A stretch of DNA of 64,000 nucleotides from Rhyzopertha dominica (GCA_025024175.1 QCXZ01000137.1:69936680-70000679), one strand, 5' to 3'; counted from the first letter of the stretch, positions 47,180 through 59,519 are shown. Made by a program: numbers and translations. Notes: generated from the letters alone by a model not told the origin.

Positions 47180-47582
47180 CTAAGGTTTGGCTTTCACTAG
47201 TGAGGGGTTTAGTTGCTTCCATTCTTTGGGCAATTTATTGTAAAGCTGCAAGTTTGGTGACTGCCTTTCGGATGTTGCCAATCTGAATCTGTTCACAGTG
47301 AGATTAGTGGATCCCCTGATATTATAGCCATGTGAATCTTCTCTAGTTTGCAGATGTTGTCTACTTTTGTATATGTTCACCAACTGTGTCACAACAAACT
47401 CTGATGTTACAGTGAGGATGTGAAACTTTTTAAATAATGGTTTGCACAGTGTTCTTCTGAAGTCGCAAAATCTTCTGGGCATGAGGCGAGTTGCCCCATG
47501 CCTCTATGACGTAGGTGATGCTCGAGTGTAACATCGTGAGGTAGGCGATCAGGGCTGCTTCTTTCTTTTTATGCTGCGAATT
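47180..47582 (-). pseudogene. LINE ORF2 C-terminal segment
   Basis: The minus strand, in two frames, reads MLHSSITYVIEAWGNSPHAQ, L-R-L-Q-K-N-T-V, then L-F-K-K-F-H-I-L-T-V-T-S, R-E-D-S-H-G-Y-N-I-R and L-Y-N-K-L-P-K-E-W-K. This is the typical post-polymerase tail of jockey/CR1 proteins (Y-x-x-x-x-W-G-x-x, L-x-L-Q-K, L-x-x-L-P, Y-x-T-R, and L-F-N-K-L-P motifs). It follows the reverse transcriptase segment directly after frameshifts. Confidence 0.75.
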
Positions 47583-47803
47583 CGTCTAATTGNATAAATG
47601 ATTTTAGTCAGCTTATGTGTTAATTCACTACATTGATGTTTCTAAGTCAGCCTTGTGTCCAGATGCAGGCCCAACAGCTTTACACTACAACTGCTTCCTG
47701 TTGTACGGGATGATGTGAACGTCATTCGTGTGGTCTTCTCATTGTTTAGCTGAAGATAATTTGCAGCAAACCATGACTCAGCAGAGATGTGGCCTTCTTG
47801 GAG

Positions 47804-48292
47804 TTATTTTAGTGCAACTTCAGAGGTTTTATCATGGACTGCTATTGTTGTGTCCTCTGCATATAATAAGCACAATGTATTGAGGTTTGCGGGAAGATCA
47901 TTGATGTACAATACGAAGGACAGAAGCCCTAGTATTGATCCCTGGGGAACTCCACTATCAATGGTCAGCACTGGGCTGGTGTCGCCATTACAAGTTATCA
48001 TTTGAGTTCGTTCTGATAGGTAAGATTTGAGAATATCATAAGATACACCTATGAATCCATAGTATTCAACCTTTTCTAGGAAAATATAATGTGACATACA
48101 ATCAAAGGCCTTCGTTAAAACACACAGCTCTGTGTAACACACAAGGTGGTTTTCAAAAGCGCTAGTAATGAAATTCAATAGGTTCTTGCAGACATCTGCA
48201 GTGCTTTTTCCCTTCATGAAACCAAATTGCACTGAAGAAAGGTACTCTTGCCTTGTGAGGAACTTGAAGGAAACAAATATTATACATTCATA
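47804..48292 (-). pseudogene. LINE reverse transcriptase, central domain
   Basis: The open frame holds VQFGFMKGKSTADV, L-T-K-A-F-D-C-M-S-H (motif A, catalytic Asp present), Y-L-S-E-R-T-Q-M and G-V-P-Q-G-S-I-L-G-L-L-S-F-V-L-Y-I-N-D-L (motif B). It then has L-L-Y-A-E-D-T-T-I, where motif C, normally Y-A-D-D, has Glu for the first Asp. That change removes a metal ligand. The frame is otherwise open for 142 codons from its Met, with upstream similarity (Q-E-Y-L-S-S) to about 48290. The plus-strand frame at 47787-48005 is a shadow. Confidence 0.85.
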
Positions 48293-48299
48293 GGTTCTT

Positions 48300-49120
48300 C
48301 ACACACAAACTAACGCCATTAGTCTTTCCTGAAAAAAATAAAACGTTTTTATTGCTTTATATTAGGTTGTGAAACAATTAACTTCCCGATATGAGCAACC
48401 TGGGTTGCCTACATGAGGTTTCGAATTGTATCTCTTGCTTTTCGTTATCACATTTTGGCTTGGCTCTGCTTTCCACAAAAACGATCATTCTGTGACTGAG
48501 ATTGGAAGACAAAGCACGCATTTATTAAAGCGTTCTTGGAATGATAAAAATTGTGGTACATATTTGGAGATCATCAATCTATTGAAAGCATCTGTCCGTT
48601 ACGCCATAATTTAACAAATATCAATTTCTAGCAAATTGATTATGTTACCTTAGAAAGACATTCAACAAGTGAGGTAGCCTTGTATCAAATAATTATTGCT
48701 GTGTAACCAACATTCAAAAATAGGGTCTTTTGGTAGAGGCTTAGAGCTATAGCCAGCATAGTCTTTTCTATCAAGCCCTTATCACCTGTTACCCGGCCGA
48801 ACTTCAGCATCTGGACAGAAAACAGCATATAGCAACATCAGTTCAGTCAGTACTTATCTATTCCTTTCGTTGTATACGTACTTTGGTTATACAGTGAATG
48901 AAATGTTAGCTCGCTCAAAGCTTTGACAGGGAAAACTGCGTTTGTCCTTACACAAACAAAGAGCAATTATTATCATCAAGCTGTAGTTGCACCGTAAAAT
49001 AAAATAATATTCCAATTCTTGCACTCTGTGTAAAATTGGTGGCGCCCTTAAAAATCATATTAAAATCCACGACCCCCCTCTAACCGAGCATTTAGCTGCC
49101 ATCGCGCTGTGTAAAAAATG
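48300..49120. other. No recognised gene
   Basis: Nothing recognisable. The open frame at 48426-48614 has no motif. Confidence 0.5.
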
Positions 49121-49184
49121 TAGTATACAAGCCATTTTGCCATTTCAAGTTTTTCAGCAGTCGCAATAGCGTGGCACGGTGAGC

Positions 49185-49487
49185 ATGGTGCGTTTGTTGT
49201 GGAGGAGTAAATGCGTTATGAGTAATGTTGTTTTATGATTATTATTCATCTAGCAGTTCCTATTCGGTTCTGGGTTGGACGACGTGATTTTGTTCCGTAT
49301 AAAACAGCTACGCAAGTTTTGGTATCAAATTTTAGAGCAACATGTGGCGAATGTGAGAACGTCCATCAAGCAGTCTCCAAAGCAGTCAACACCCAAAGCA
49401 TGCTGCTGTCCTGGGATTGTTTGATAAGAGTGTAAGAAGATTTTCATATGCATCCACACAAAATTATAGTTAGGTACCCAAGAATTT
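49185..49487 (+). pseudogene. DUF4817-type (mariner-like) transposase N-terminus, decayed
   Basis: ATG at 49185 opens M-V-R-L-L-W, shared with the second copy at 51043. Then, across frameshifts, come L-F-G-S-G/V-G-R-R-D-F-V, N-F-R-A-T-C-G, E-N-V-H-Q-A-V, K-H-A-A-V-L-G-L-F-D-K-S-V-R-R and H-M-H-P-H-K-I-I-V. This is the order of the helix-turn-helix region of DUF4817 transposases (R-F-R-x-T-G-S, E-N-V, A-A-x-L-G-x-x-x-x-S-V-R-R, L-x-x-x-P-Y-K). It breaks off before the catalytic domain. The helices would bind the transposon ends. Confidence 0.65.
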
Positions 49488-49533
49488 AGTGCGATTGATT
49501 TTGAATCTCGCAGAACTGTGTGAAGGACCTTCT

Positions 49534-51043
49534 TCAGAACATTCCTCCTATAGCTGTTTTGATTTCGTCTAATGTCCCCACATTTTCCCTCGTAATTACG
49601 ACCCGAGATCGGCCAGAGGATTTTTTCAGGGTAGAACCTGTTGCTCTAAACCTTTTAATTTGAATGGTTTTTCTATCCGGAATAAAATCATGTCGGCCAA
49701 GTCCGAACCGAATGCGAAATGCTAGCTTTACGCATATGCATGGGCGTACCAAAGGGGAGGGGGCAAGGGGAGGCAGCCCCCCCCTGGACCTGGGTTGCCA
49801 ACTCTGGGCCCTTCCAATTTCCCATACATTTAGCTGGTTAATTATGTGTGTACATCTAAAAATTGTCTTATTTACAAAATTGTAAATACAGTCAAATTTA
49901 TAGGCAAGTGTATTTCACAATTTTCATGCAGAATTCATGTTTGACCTTTGCAAATGACTTTCTGTAATAAGTCGTTGTCAAATGGTTTCCAAGCTTAATC
50001 GATGCCATGTGAGTTTTGAAGCTGTAACTGCAACATTCTTGTTGTTATGAATCGTTGTCTTAGGGCAGATATAACTTTAAAAGACTATCGTGGTCAGGAT
50101 GAGTCATAACACGATTTCTGCTTAGTTCTCTTCTACATTTTCTATAAAGATTGTTCAACTAACTACTGTTATATGGAATCACATCAGAATCTGTCATATT
50201 TTTGGTGGCACGAATTAAAACCCGGTGTGTTGTTAAAAATGTAATTAAATATATTTCAGTTTATTTAAATGAAGCTTAATATGGTTAAAATATTAAGTGG
50301 TCGGTTAATTTTTGAGAGCAATGCACTGACGATTTAAGAAGGTTGGCTTGACGCTTAATGCTGATGCATTTGTCATTCTGAGTTTTAATAATGTTAGTTA
50401 TCCATCGAGTCTCTTTCCCTGGGGAGCAAAAATTACTACAATTGTATCTTTTGCACCTATACATATGAACTCCCAGCTTAAATTTCTAAAGCTTCTGGTG
50501 TGAGAAGTTGAAACTGTACTAAATGTGCATCGGTTAATGCATTAGTCTTTGATATATGTTAATTCTGAATCAGAAATCGTGCTCCTTTTAGCAGAACTTT
50601 TAAGGTGAAATTTATGTTCCTTTGGTACTTCGTATGATATCATTATACATTATGTGGATCACAGATCTTTATTCTCCGAAATAAAATGTATCAACTCATT
50701 TTTTGTTAAACGCGAGAGCGATGCAACTGAATGCGCCTCACCTAACTGAGTTCATCAATAACGGAATTAGTAATAAAGGGCCTTTGTATGATTAGTGTAC
50801 ATAGAAATATAAATAATTTGGGTCTTTGTTTCACAAAAGATGTTTTAAGTCGCCTTGCAGGAAATCCACGAAGATTATTCATGGAATAAATACTTCATTA
50901 ATTACTTAAGTACCTATATCTTACAAACATTTATGTTGAATTATACTCTACAGGACGTTCCTGTTTTGCCCCCCCCCCCTAGACCAAAAGCTGGGTACGC
51001 TCATGCGCATAATATGTCTACTTCACCAAAATAAACGCACCAT
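49534..51043 (-). pseudogene. DUF4817-type transposase N-terminus split by a hAT insertion
   Basis: On the minus strand ATG at 51043-51041 starts M-V-R-L-F-W. The coding resumes beyond a 1.27-kb insertion as K-L-A-F-R-I-R-F-G-L-G-R-H-D-F-I, K-R-F-R-A-T-G-S-T-L-K-K and R-E-N-V-G-T-L-D. F-R-x-R-F, R-F-R-x-T-G-S and E-N-V are the key blocks of the DUF4817 helix-turn-helix region. The frame then runs into M-F and stop at 49534. The 5' leader (ATGGCA...GAACATGG) resembles that of the plus-strand copy at 49185. The two relics lie tail to tail. Confidence 0.65.
49739..51005. mobile_element. 1.27-kb hAT-like non-autonomous element
   Basis: It begins CATGGGCGTACCAAAGGGG and ends AAGCTGGGTACGCTCATG, inverted ends with a few mismatches, followed inside by long G and C runs (49755-49786 and 50968-50981). 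The flanks CGCATATG (49731-49738) and CGCATAAT (51006-51013) are alike at 6 of 8 positions, an aged 8-bp duplication. It splits the DUF4817 relic, so it came later. No transposase is inside; the interior is AT-rich. Confidence 0.65.
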
Positions 51044-51079
51044 GTTCGCAGTGCCATACCTTTGCAACTATTGAAAATG

Positions 51080-53640
51080 GCAAATATATACTGTTATGAA
51101 TTTAGGAAATAAATGTTCTAAAGGAACTGGTTCGTTTGCGGAATCGAATACAAGAAAAGAAAAAGACGTGTGTTCGCTTACCTTAAGGTACGGTGCTGTG
51201 AACGGGGTTGCAGCGGGATGCAAGTAGAACACAAAAACAAGCGGGAGCGAGAGTTAACACCAAAAGTGGGAGCTGGAGCACCAAAGGGAAGTCAATTCTA
51301 CGCAGCGGCGAAATCGTATGCACACACTTGGGTTTGTTTATTTACTTTTATGCACCTTTTCTTGTTAATAATAATTTCTAATGTTTTTCAATGTTCAAAA
51401 CAACTACGATATTTGGTAAGCGAACATGTTTACGCGTGAAGTTTAGGAACACAAATTTAATTAGATATTTTGCTTTAACATATACATTATCGCTCGATAC
51501 CCCATCTACCGTCGTATCACCAATACAACTCACGCAGCGATATCTTCAAACAAGGAACGTGTTTTTTTTGCCTGACACAAATTATTATTCTCAAATCGTA
51601 CCCTAAAAATTATAATTATGAANANCTCAANTCTTTAAATAAATAAAATAATAATATCATGCACGAAGACATAAGTTATAAACTTTTTGTTTCTTGTCAA
51701 CCAGTTATTATTTGTGCTGTCCAATCAATTCAATTCTACCCATCCCCCATAATTGCCTCATTTCTGTATTTCTTATACAGGTAATTGGTCATTTACATCA
51801 CGTGATGTTTACTCATGTAAAAGTTAAGTATTTGTCCAACGTTCTGGTTTGATTGGATTAACCTTTACAGTAGAGAGTAAATTACTATTCATCTTATCCG
51901 CCTCCTTTTGGATCGTGCTTGAGTAAATATGTGGGTATTACGTGCACAAATCTTTATTAGGAACTCCTAACCCATTGATGTTACATAAGATTGCAATTCG
52001 TATGTTATTTCCCAGATAGACGGTGCTAAAACAAACGCGGAGATTTGCGTCCAATGTATCCGATGTGTTAGTCAACAAATCCCCATCGGTCGTTTTCAAT
52101 TGTTTTTCCAGTTCGCTCCAATTACTTGTCTGAACCAATTTATTTCTGCAGTAAGTCCTTGAAAGCGAATCCGCAAATGTCGCGATCACTCTGTTCTCTT
52201 CCTACAACGCGCCTATTTTAGAGGAAGCCAAATCGTATCTGTCTTAAGTCTAATTTGGCATTTGTTTCAGTAGAGAGTATGTAAATCCAACTCGTAAATT
52301 GCCCCGGCTATTTGGAATAGCAAATTTACACCAAACAAATGTAAACAGACATCAAAGAGAGGCGAAAAAACCCAATTGAATGCGGGTGAAATTTTCGTGC
52401 ACGTTACTGGATTTCAACCTTTTCTATTTACGCTGACCCGTGTTTATTCACAGGAAATTCAAGTAGGTGGAGGACATTCACATCACGATGCAGTTGAAAG
52501 TAAAAAAAGAATTAAGTATACACGTGAACAGTAAACAAAATGTCAGCAAGTTTTGTGTACATTCTATGTTTGTAGGAATATGACACAAATACAAATAATA
52601 AAAAACTTTGAATAAGGCTTGACCGATTAGGGGACGTGATTAGTCTTGACATGAAAAAGTTCGTGAAAATGTTTAGTACTTCTTCAGCACTTGAAAGTTA
52701 ATTAGTCGCGTGTGCAAGTTTCAAGAGTATTAAGTGATACTTGTAATTTAAAAATTGAGGCTTATACAGTTATCGTTGGAAACTTGTGAAGCACAATTGT
52801 TTAAGAATTAAAGCTTATTGTTACGAAGGAGTCGTGAACAAAATGATTACCTAGTATCGGAGAGAATCTGCAAAACTTGTCAACGTCGTCTACCACTGCG
52901 GCAAGCCATCAGTTTCTTGAAGCGCGGTAATGTTTAAATGTCTTCGAGAAGTTCTAAAACTAGAGTAGAGCTTTGTAAAGCCAGGTATTCGAAACTGCTA
53001 TATTCGACACACGACAGTTGCTGGATAGAGAGACGGAATCCATCCGTCGAGGCTATTATTTTACATCGCTTATGCCTCATGCACGAAGAGCTGGAACAAG
53101 AGTTCATTCTCGAACAACCAACTTTCAATATCACGAACCAGTTAGCGCAGTTCGCACATAAGAATCGTTCTTTTTAACCGTTCCAATTCTATCCAGGACC
53201 TTAAGGCTGGACTCCTGGATAGAGGGACGAGCTAAAGATAGAAAGAGTATAACCTATTTTTACAAAACAACACCACCTAAAACTACANAATATTTAGAGA
53301 TAAGTGAATGCTTATCTGAAATATAAAAGATTCAGCTAGAGCCTAAGGTACTTTTCAAACTAATATACTCAATATTTGTTTCTAAAATAATTGATAATTG
53401 CAAGGACTACCTTTCAGATTATTTTTTACCAATATTGGTTATTGCATAACTAAAGTAGTAGTCATTTATCTCTAAACATTCAGTGGTTTTTGAAGGCTAC
53501 TGTTTCTTTTAAAAATAGGTGGTTCTGGTCCCTTCTGTCCTCATCTCGGATATAGATAAGTAACCTGCAGCAGCATCCTGCTATAAATGCGTCAGGAATT
53601 TTAAGACATACTCTATCACTGTCTAGAGCAGAATAACGAT
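51080..53640. other. No recognised gene; two protein-like open frames
   Basis: Frames at 51938-52189 (minus, 83 codons) and 52938-53177 (plus, 79 codons) have a varied, protein-like make-up and the second lies in locally GC-richer DNA, but I see no known motif in either. The 52938 frame shares its span with a minus-strand frame (52934-53134), so at most one is real. Confidence 0.35.
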
Positions 53641-53646
53641 AACGTA

Positions 53647-54590
53647 TAATATAATAATAATAATAATAATAACCCGTTTATTGGGTTTGTATACAAAAAA
53701 AGCCTAAAAACAGAAAAATGCCTTAATGAAATCAAATGACAAATTAATAATGCTCGGGAAAAACTAAATAAAAGTAATAATGTACCCAAAAGGTCCGGGT
53801 TCAGTCGCTATGACTGATCTTCCACTCGCACCTTTATTATGCAACAAACTATCACAATAACAATTAGCACTCTAGTATGAAAAAAAATCAGCTTTTACAT
53901 ATCAACGCACGTACATGTAAAAAAACAAGTTTTTAAAAAAAACGAAAGAAAGAAAGTGAACGATTATTGCAAAAGTATATGTCGAGAGACAGCTTCTAAT
54001 CGGGGGAGCCTAGACTATTTGTAGTTGTTCTTTAAGTAAGTGTTCTCGTAGCATTCTACGAAAACTAGCAATGGACAGACCAACAAGTGAATGGGACAAA
54101 TTGTTTATACACTGGACAACATTAAATGAGAAGGATCGCCGAAAGAGAGCAGTACTGTGACGCGGAATACTAAGAACATCTTTGCGCCGTATATTCACAT
54201 TATGGACGTCCGTTCTGAATGTAATTTTATTGTATAAATAAGGTGGATTGCAAGACACAACAACACGATAAAAAAACACGGTGCTATGTAATCTACTACG
54301 ACGCGACATATTTAACCATCCAGTTATTGGCAAAGTGTACGAAATTCTTTCAAATTTTCTAATGTCGTGTATATATCGCAGACAAGAATCCAGAATTCTC
54401 CTAGTATCCGCAACCGTCAAGCATGGCCCATAGACATAATCAGAATAATTAAAATGTGAAAGGACCAGCGACTCACACAACAAAGTTTTAGTTTTTATAT
54501 CAAACATGTGCCGATAATTAAATAATAGTTTTAATTTACTGTAAGCCTTTTTAAGTAAAAAAAGTCACATGGTCCGTAAATCTCATACAT
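53647..54590 (-). mobile_element. LINE (CR1/jockey type) 3' end with (ATA)n tail
   Basis: The minus-strand element ends (low coordinates) in an ATA/AAT run at about 53647-53672. Then comes a 3' UTR with the block GGTCCGGGTTCAGTCGCTAT near 53791, which recurs with few changes near 60975. The last part of ORF2 lies at 54010-54507, and earlier coding (R-F-T-D-H-V-T, about 54570) is reached after a frameshift. The 5' part is missing. Confidence 0.85.
54010..54560 (-). pseudogene. LINE ORF2 C-terminal region
   Basis: The 165-codon frame reads L-L-C-E-S-L-V-L-S-H-F-N-Y, L-R-Y-I-H-D-I-R-K, GWLNMSRRSRLHSTVFFYRV, P-P-Y-L-Y-N-K-I, R-R-K-D-V-L-S-I-P and R-H-S-T-A-L-F-R-R-S-F-S-F. This order (L-x-x-S-L-V-x-S-H-x-x-Y, Q/R-N-x-C-x-R-x-I, R-R-x-x-H, P-x-Y-L, T-x-x-x-R-x-S-F-x-x-x-x) is the post-polymerase tail of CR1/jockey LINEs. 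It ends in a normal stop. Upstream it joins A-Y-S-K-L-K-L-L-F across a frameshift. It is long and open, so the copy is fairly young. Confidence 0.8.
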
Positions 54591-54599
54591 TACATTAAA

Positions 54600-57500
54600 T
54601 TTTTTACTGAAATACCTAAACTCTTCCGTGCGATTTGTTCACTTCCCTAAGAATAACAGGCCTTGCTTAAAAAAAAGGAATTACTACTTGAACAAAGCAA
54701 CGATATTAATATTGTGTTGCTATGACTGTTGGTAGCTGATATCAATATTAAGGAAGTAGTTTTGCCAAACTTCCTTCTGGTTATGTATGCCTGATTATAC
54801 AGTGGGTAAATAATGGAGCATTCAAACAGTATAAGGGAGATATTAACTTTTGCGATAATTACGAGTATGTATTGAGCAGCTGCGTGCTATTGATATGCCG
54901 TTGTCGGTGGTGCTAATTCGTACACTAGCTTTTAGTAGCTACAAGATGGAATGAATGCGCAGCAATACAAGGAAGTAGATACTGGTTGAACGATTATATC
55001 GAATGAGTATATAATGACCTGTTTTGTTTATTATTATATATTGGTTGTCCTTATTAAGGAGATTTGATACTCGTGATTGAGTATTCGTTCTGCTTTTCTT
55101 TATAACAGTTCGATCAGCAAGAGGCCAAATCCCTGTAAAAGGCCGAGCACTCGCCAGCATAGTAAGTGTTTATACATTTACGTTATGATATATTTGTTAA
55201 GAGCTTAAGATCATCGTCATTATTGTCGGGTAAAAAAAAATACCCAACACAAATATTACTATAATATGTAATATTTCAGACGATTAAAAATAAGTGCTAG
55301 GCAATTTAAACCTAACTAAAACAAATATTTAATATTAGATAAAACCAACTAAATGTCTGTGGTAGCGAACTACTCGCATTGATATTTTATTGTTTACTGT
55401 AGCATTTAATGTAATGTTATGTGATGTGATATGATACAACATGATAATACATTAATAGCATTTATGGCTTATGTAATTTTTAGGCCTATTTCGGTCGTGT
55501 AGCTTAGTCAAGTATAACAGCAGGAACTTTACTAATCATGAAATTGTGCCTATCTGGCCTTCACCATTTTCATTATAATATGAAAATAAACACCATACCA
55601 TACAACGCAGATGCTTTAATAGCATAGCAACCCACAGGAGAATATTTGCAATGGAAATTTTCAACAGAGACATTATATGGATATTATTATCGGCAGTTCA
55701 CCCCATTCACGTAATATATTACGTTGCTGATAATACCTCCAGGCTGAATGTGTGCAAAATGCAATAAGCTCCCGATGGTTTCTTCCGCCTACTGCATAAA
55801 ACACTGCATCCGAAACTAGTTCCGGGTTAAATCGATAAATTCCGGTATTTTGCTAACAGTACCCTTAGGTGCACCCCAGAAGCTTAATTTATAGCCGTAT
55901 CAAACATGCACAATGCGGTTTTGCCCGGAGTTTTTGTCGTACTGCCAGTTTGGTCTACCTAAAATACAACATGTAAACAGCGAATGTATCCCTTTGCAAA
56001 CAAATTTCTCAACCATATTAATGTAAAACTGAACCCTTTAACTCCGAAAAAAGCCTTTCACATTATTTACAAAATATGGTGTATCAGCGCTTGGATTTGT
56101 GCCAGATATAGGTATACAAAAGCTTTTAGCCGGATTTTTATTTAGATATTTAGAGAAACAGAACAAGGAAATTAAAAAAACTTTGTACCGTAGTAGTTAT
56201 ATCCTTTTAAAAAGCTTATGTCTGATATGGTGTGGATTTTTATTCTACCTCTGTAATAGTTCAGAATATTTTGATAATCAACTAGTCATCGCATCGCTCC
56301 TCCATAAGGTGGCAGTCCAAGACCACTAAGTCCTTAAATACTTCAATAGTCACCATATACTGTGGGATAAATGAGAATGGTAACGGGACTCTCGGGATGG
56401 ATGGACATAAATGATTTAATCTTTGTGTCAGCTTCCAAATACAAGAGAATAATTCATACAGCTATGGTGCAAACATGATTATTTGCCAGCCCTCTGTCTG
56501 GTCTTTACCCATTTTTATACTAACATCTTCACAAATCCAGAGACTGGTGCTAAATGACTTCCGTTGTAGCCAGCATTGACCTATTATTTATCAAATTGGA
56601 ATATATATATATGGATCCTGGAGGGCGACACGCGCTTTCCAGGCCAACTGGTCGTCAAACGGAGGGATAGGTGAGAACTGGGCGAGGCATGACAGTTTTT
56701 CTTTGACAGCGAGATTAATACGTTTTCCTTTTTTCAAGTTACTTTATTACTGTAAAAATAGTTAACAATATTAAAGATTGGATTGCTTGGAAAACAGAAT
56801 GGAGATGTTATCATCAGCAAGGCTGCTTGCAAATGCATAACCCATCTCTCATCACACTTCCCGTGCTATCTGTCGCAAAGTCATCTGTATNCCACTTGGA
56901 ACTGGAACAACTGCCAATGCTCTTCCCAAGTGGAGATGGTAAGATTCTCCGAACTGTGTTGCAGTAAAGTAGTACAAACAATCGAAAATGTCGAACAAGA
57001 CTCGGGATTCCTGGAAAACCTATGTGAAGCCAGCTCCGAAACAGCTGTTGTGTTTCTTCCACCTATTCCTTATTCTTTTTTCTTCCTTTTTCTTTACTCT
57101 GCTCATTTGCGGTGCTGTACACATCTGTTTTTTCTTTAAAAAGCAAAATGGCTGTGAAGTTTTACTTTTAGATAAGGACACCCCGTATATATATTTTTGT
57201 ACTTTTCGTTAGACACTATAAAAGACTTAACACTTGACGAGCTACATTATTATTAAAAACTCGGCGATGGATAAGCGGATAACATAGAATTGACCGTGGC
57301 GTGTGGAACAGAATTTTGATAAGAACCTTTTTATTCGCATCCTTCCTCGGCACGAAGCAGCCCTACCCATATGTAACTTTTCTCAGTATCCCTAGTGTGA
57401 ATATTTACGGGAATTATTGTTGGAACACGCAGATCCATCACTTTCACGACTTCACAAGCGGAGCAACCTTGAACTGTATATGAAAATAAGTTTTCCTCGA

Positions 57501-58975
57501 GCATTATGGTAGCAAGCCCCACATTTGAGCCAGACTATAAGCTTCCGTGTGTAAAATTTTTCTAAGTCAAGCGTTAATGCGTTCGCGAGGGCGTGCTAAA
57601 ACATTATTCCCTGCATGCAGGAGTTTTTAGACGCGCGTACCATATTTCATCGAACGAATGGGTTGTTAGAAGTTTTGCAAGAATACTTTAGGATCACTCT
57701 AGTTGATAAGAACATTGTATAACATTACATAAAGATTTTTAACTACAATTTGCCTCACAAATGTACTCTGAAAGTCTTTGGAAAGCCTTTCCTAACACAG
57801 TGTCATGTCTACAGTTCTACATATTCGCAAAATGCATCTCTATGCTATGCTTCTCCTCCACGGCCTGTTTCGCTATCTTTAAAGCTCGTCAGTGCAGTTT
57901 TGCACTAGTGCTGACAGCATGACATGGGTATACACTTTAATGTATGTCAGTTCCTGTCAGCTAGCAAAACGCATCGTGAGGACCTGCTGTCAAGTTGCAG
58001 TATGCAGGTGCAGGCAGTTACATCCCCTAAGAAAGTAGTTCAATTAAGGCGGTTAGGTGGTTTTGTCATTATCCCAATTTTTCACTAATAGATGGAGCCG
58101 TCATCAAAATTATCACTTATCATAATCGTAAGTTGTAATAATAGCACCCATATTTAATGCTCCCTATTAAAATTAAAATGCTTACATGATATTCATACCG
58201 ATTCATTTACCTACTAAAGAGCGCTGCTGTCAGTCGATGTGCTATTGACAAGAAACACCTACAAACTGCGCAAATAGGTACGGATTTTGCCCGAAGGTGT
58301 AATTACTGAAACAGTGATGTTCCCCGGAGAGTGTTTTATATTGATTTCCATCTATTACGCTTTATTGCTTCTTTCCCCTGCTAAAAGTGTGAACATCTGC
58401 AAATAAATATGCGTCTGCATCCATTTACGCCCAATTAAAGTGTAAATCTTAAAACACTTTAATGGGCCAGTGATTACTTCAAATCAGCTTAATGTGAATC
58501 TATTTTTAGCGAAGTTTCTAGCGTTTCGACTATAAACCTACTCTGGTGTAATGTAGAAAGAAATCTTCCTTGACAGTGGTGCCTGCGGTCGCGAACGACT
58601 AAAGTATCGACGTCGATCGATACCTTTACACTCGATAGTCGACACCAAGTAGCATCAATACCTTTTTACAGATTTGGTGGCAACGAGACTTTCAGTATCA
58701 GTATCAGTTATTCCAGCGACTTAGTAAGGAACAGAACGAAAGCGAAAAAGTAGCTAATGTTTATTATTTATTATATTAAAGGTTATGATGAATATGCTCC
58801 ATTTCCATTCTTATAAGTAAAACCAGCTTCATATATACAATTCTCTTTATGCTGCATTTTGTTAAAAACTGTAAAACTGGTTAAACATCAAAACGATGTT
58901 GTTACCATTTTTAGATGCTGAGAGGCAGTTGTCAGCTAGATATCTATTTCAGTAAGTGCAATTCCCTGCTAACCT
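54600..58975. other. No recognised gene
   Basis: No recognisable coding motif. The frames at 56099-56329, 56783-57139 and 57301-57483 have none. The last two overlap minus-strand frames of similar length. A possible 53-bp exon lies at 55109-55161. Confidence 0.4.
55109..55161 (+). other. Candidate micro-exon
   Basis: A pyrimidine-rich acceptor (TTCTTTATAACAG, ending 55108) precedes 53 bases that are locally GC-rich and stop-free in two frames. They are followed by a perfect donor GTAAGT at 55162. Encoded residues in one frame would be R-S-A-R-G-Q-I-P-V-K-G-R-A-L-A-S-I. Such pairs arise often by chance, so support is weak. Confidence 0.15.
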
Positions 58976-58979
58976 TATT

Positions 58980-59511
58980 AGACCGTCAGATAATGACAGT
59001 GCCCCATTTCCACATGTAAGCCTTCAAGAGGGTTGAAGAGTGTAGAGTAAAATGAAGGTAAATTTATGAGTGGCTCATGGGGATAACATATGAAAAAATT
59101 AGATTTTTCTTAACAGAAGTAAAAGGTATCTCTTGCCCATATTGTCACACAAGCCGTGTGAAAATAAATTGAGCGTCGCTTCGAAGAAAAAACAGAGGCT
59201 TGAGTGTTGCAGCTGGCTAACGGATTGAAATAAAGGCGTAATCTTGCAAGGACCATTCTAGATTTTGACCGATTTTTCCACCCAAGCTCATCGAAAGTAT
59301 GAACACATACATTGTCACTAGACTAGAAAACCGAATATGAATGCCACGAATGGATAAGTATATTTTTACGTGTGTTAAGGAAAATTTTATTATCCCCAGG
59401 GGCCACTCATAAATTTACTTTCATTTTACTCTACATCAATGTACCCTTCAACCATCTTCGAGGCTTGTATGCGAAGATGGTACACCTAAATCTGTCACTA
59501 TCTGACGGTCT
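58980..59511. mobile_element. Short foldback element (MITE-like)
   Basis: AGACCGTCAGATAATGACAG at 58980 and its complement ending at 59511 open inverted arms of about 110-130 bp. They share GGTTGAAG, TGTAGAGTAAAATGAA and GTAAATTTATGAGTGGC further in. The interior is about 300 bp without coding. The arms differ by several small indels. I could not settle the target duplication, so the superfamily stays open. Confidence 0.75.
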
Positions 59512-59519
59512 GTATGTTC

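Larger units (their letters stand above)
47036..48292 (-). mobile_element. LINE (jockey/CR1 type) 3' half, 5'-truncated
   Basis: The minus strand carries the latter part of a non-LTR retrotransposon ORF2: reverse transcriptase from the Q-F-G-F-x-x-x-x-S-T block to the end of the protein. Its 3' end (low coordinates) has a TTTATTCAT plus AT-rich ATTATTATC tail of the sort seen in LINEs with microsatellite tails. The 5' part including endonuclease is missing, which is the usual fate of LINE copies. Confidence 0.85.

Noticed and set aside
56783..57139. 118-codon plus-strand frame
   Set aside because: It ends in a low-complexity Phe/Leu stretch from poly-T, contains an ambiguous base and overlaps a minus-strand frame. 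No motif.
58600..58640. Near-palindrome around TATCGACGTCGATCGATA
   Set aside because: Short, with no second copy or flank pattern that supports a terminus or a regulatory site.
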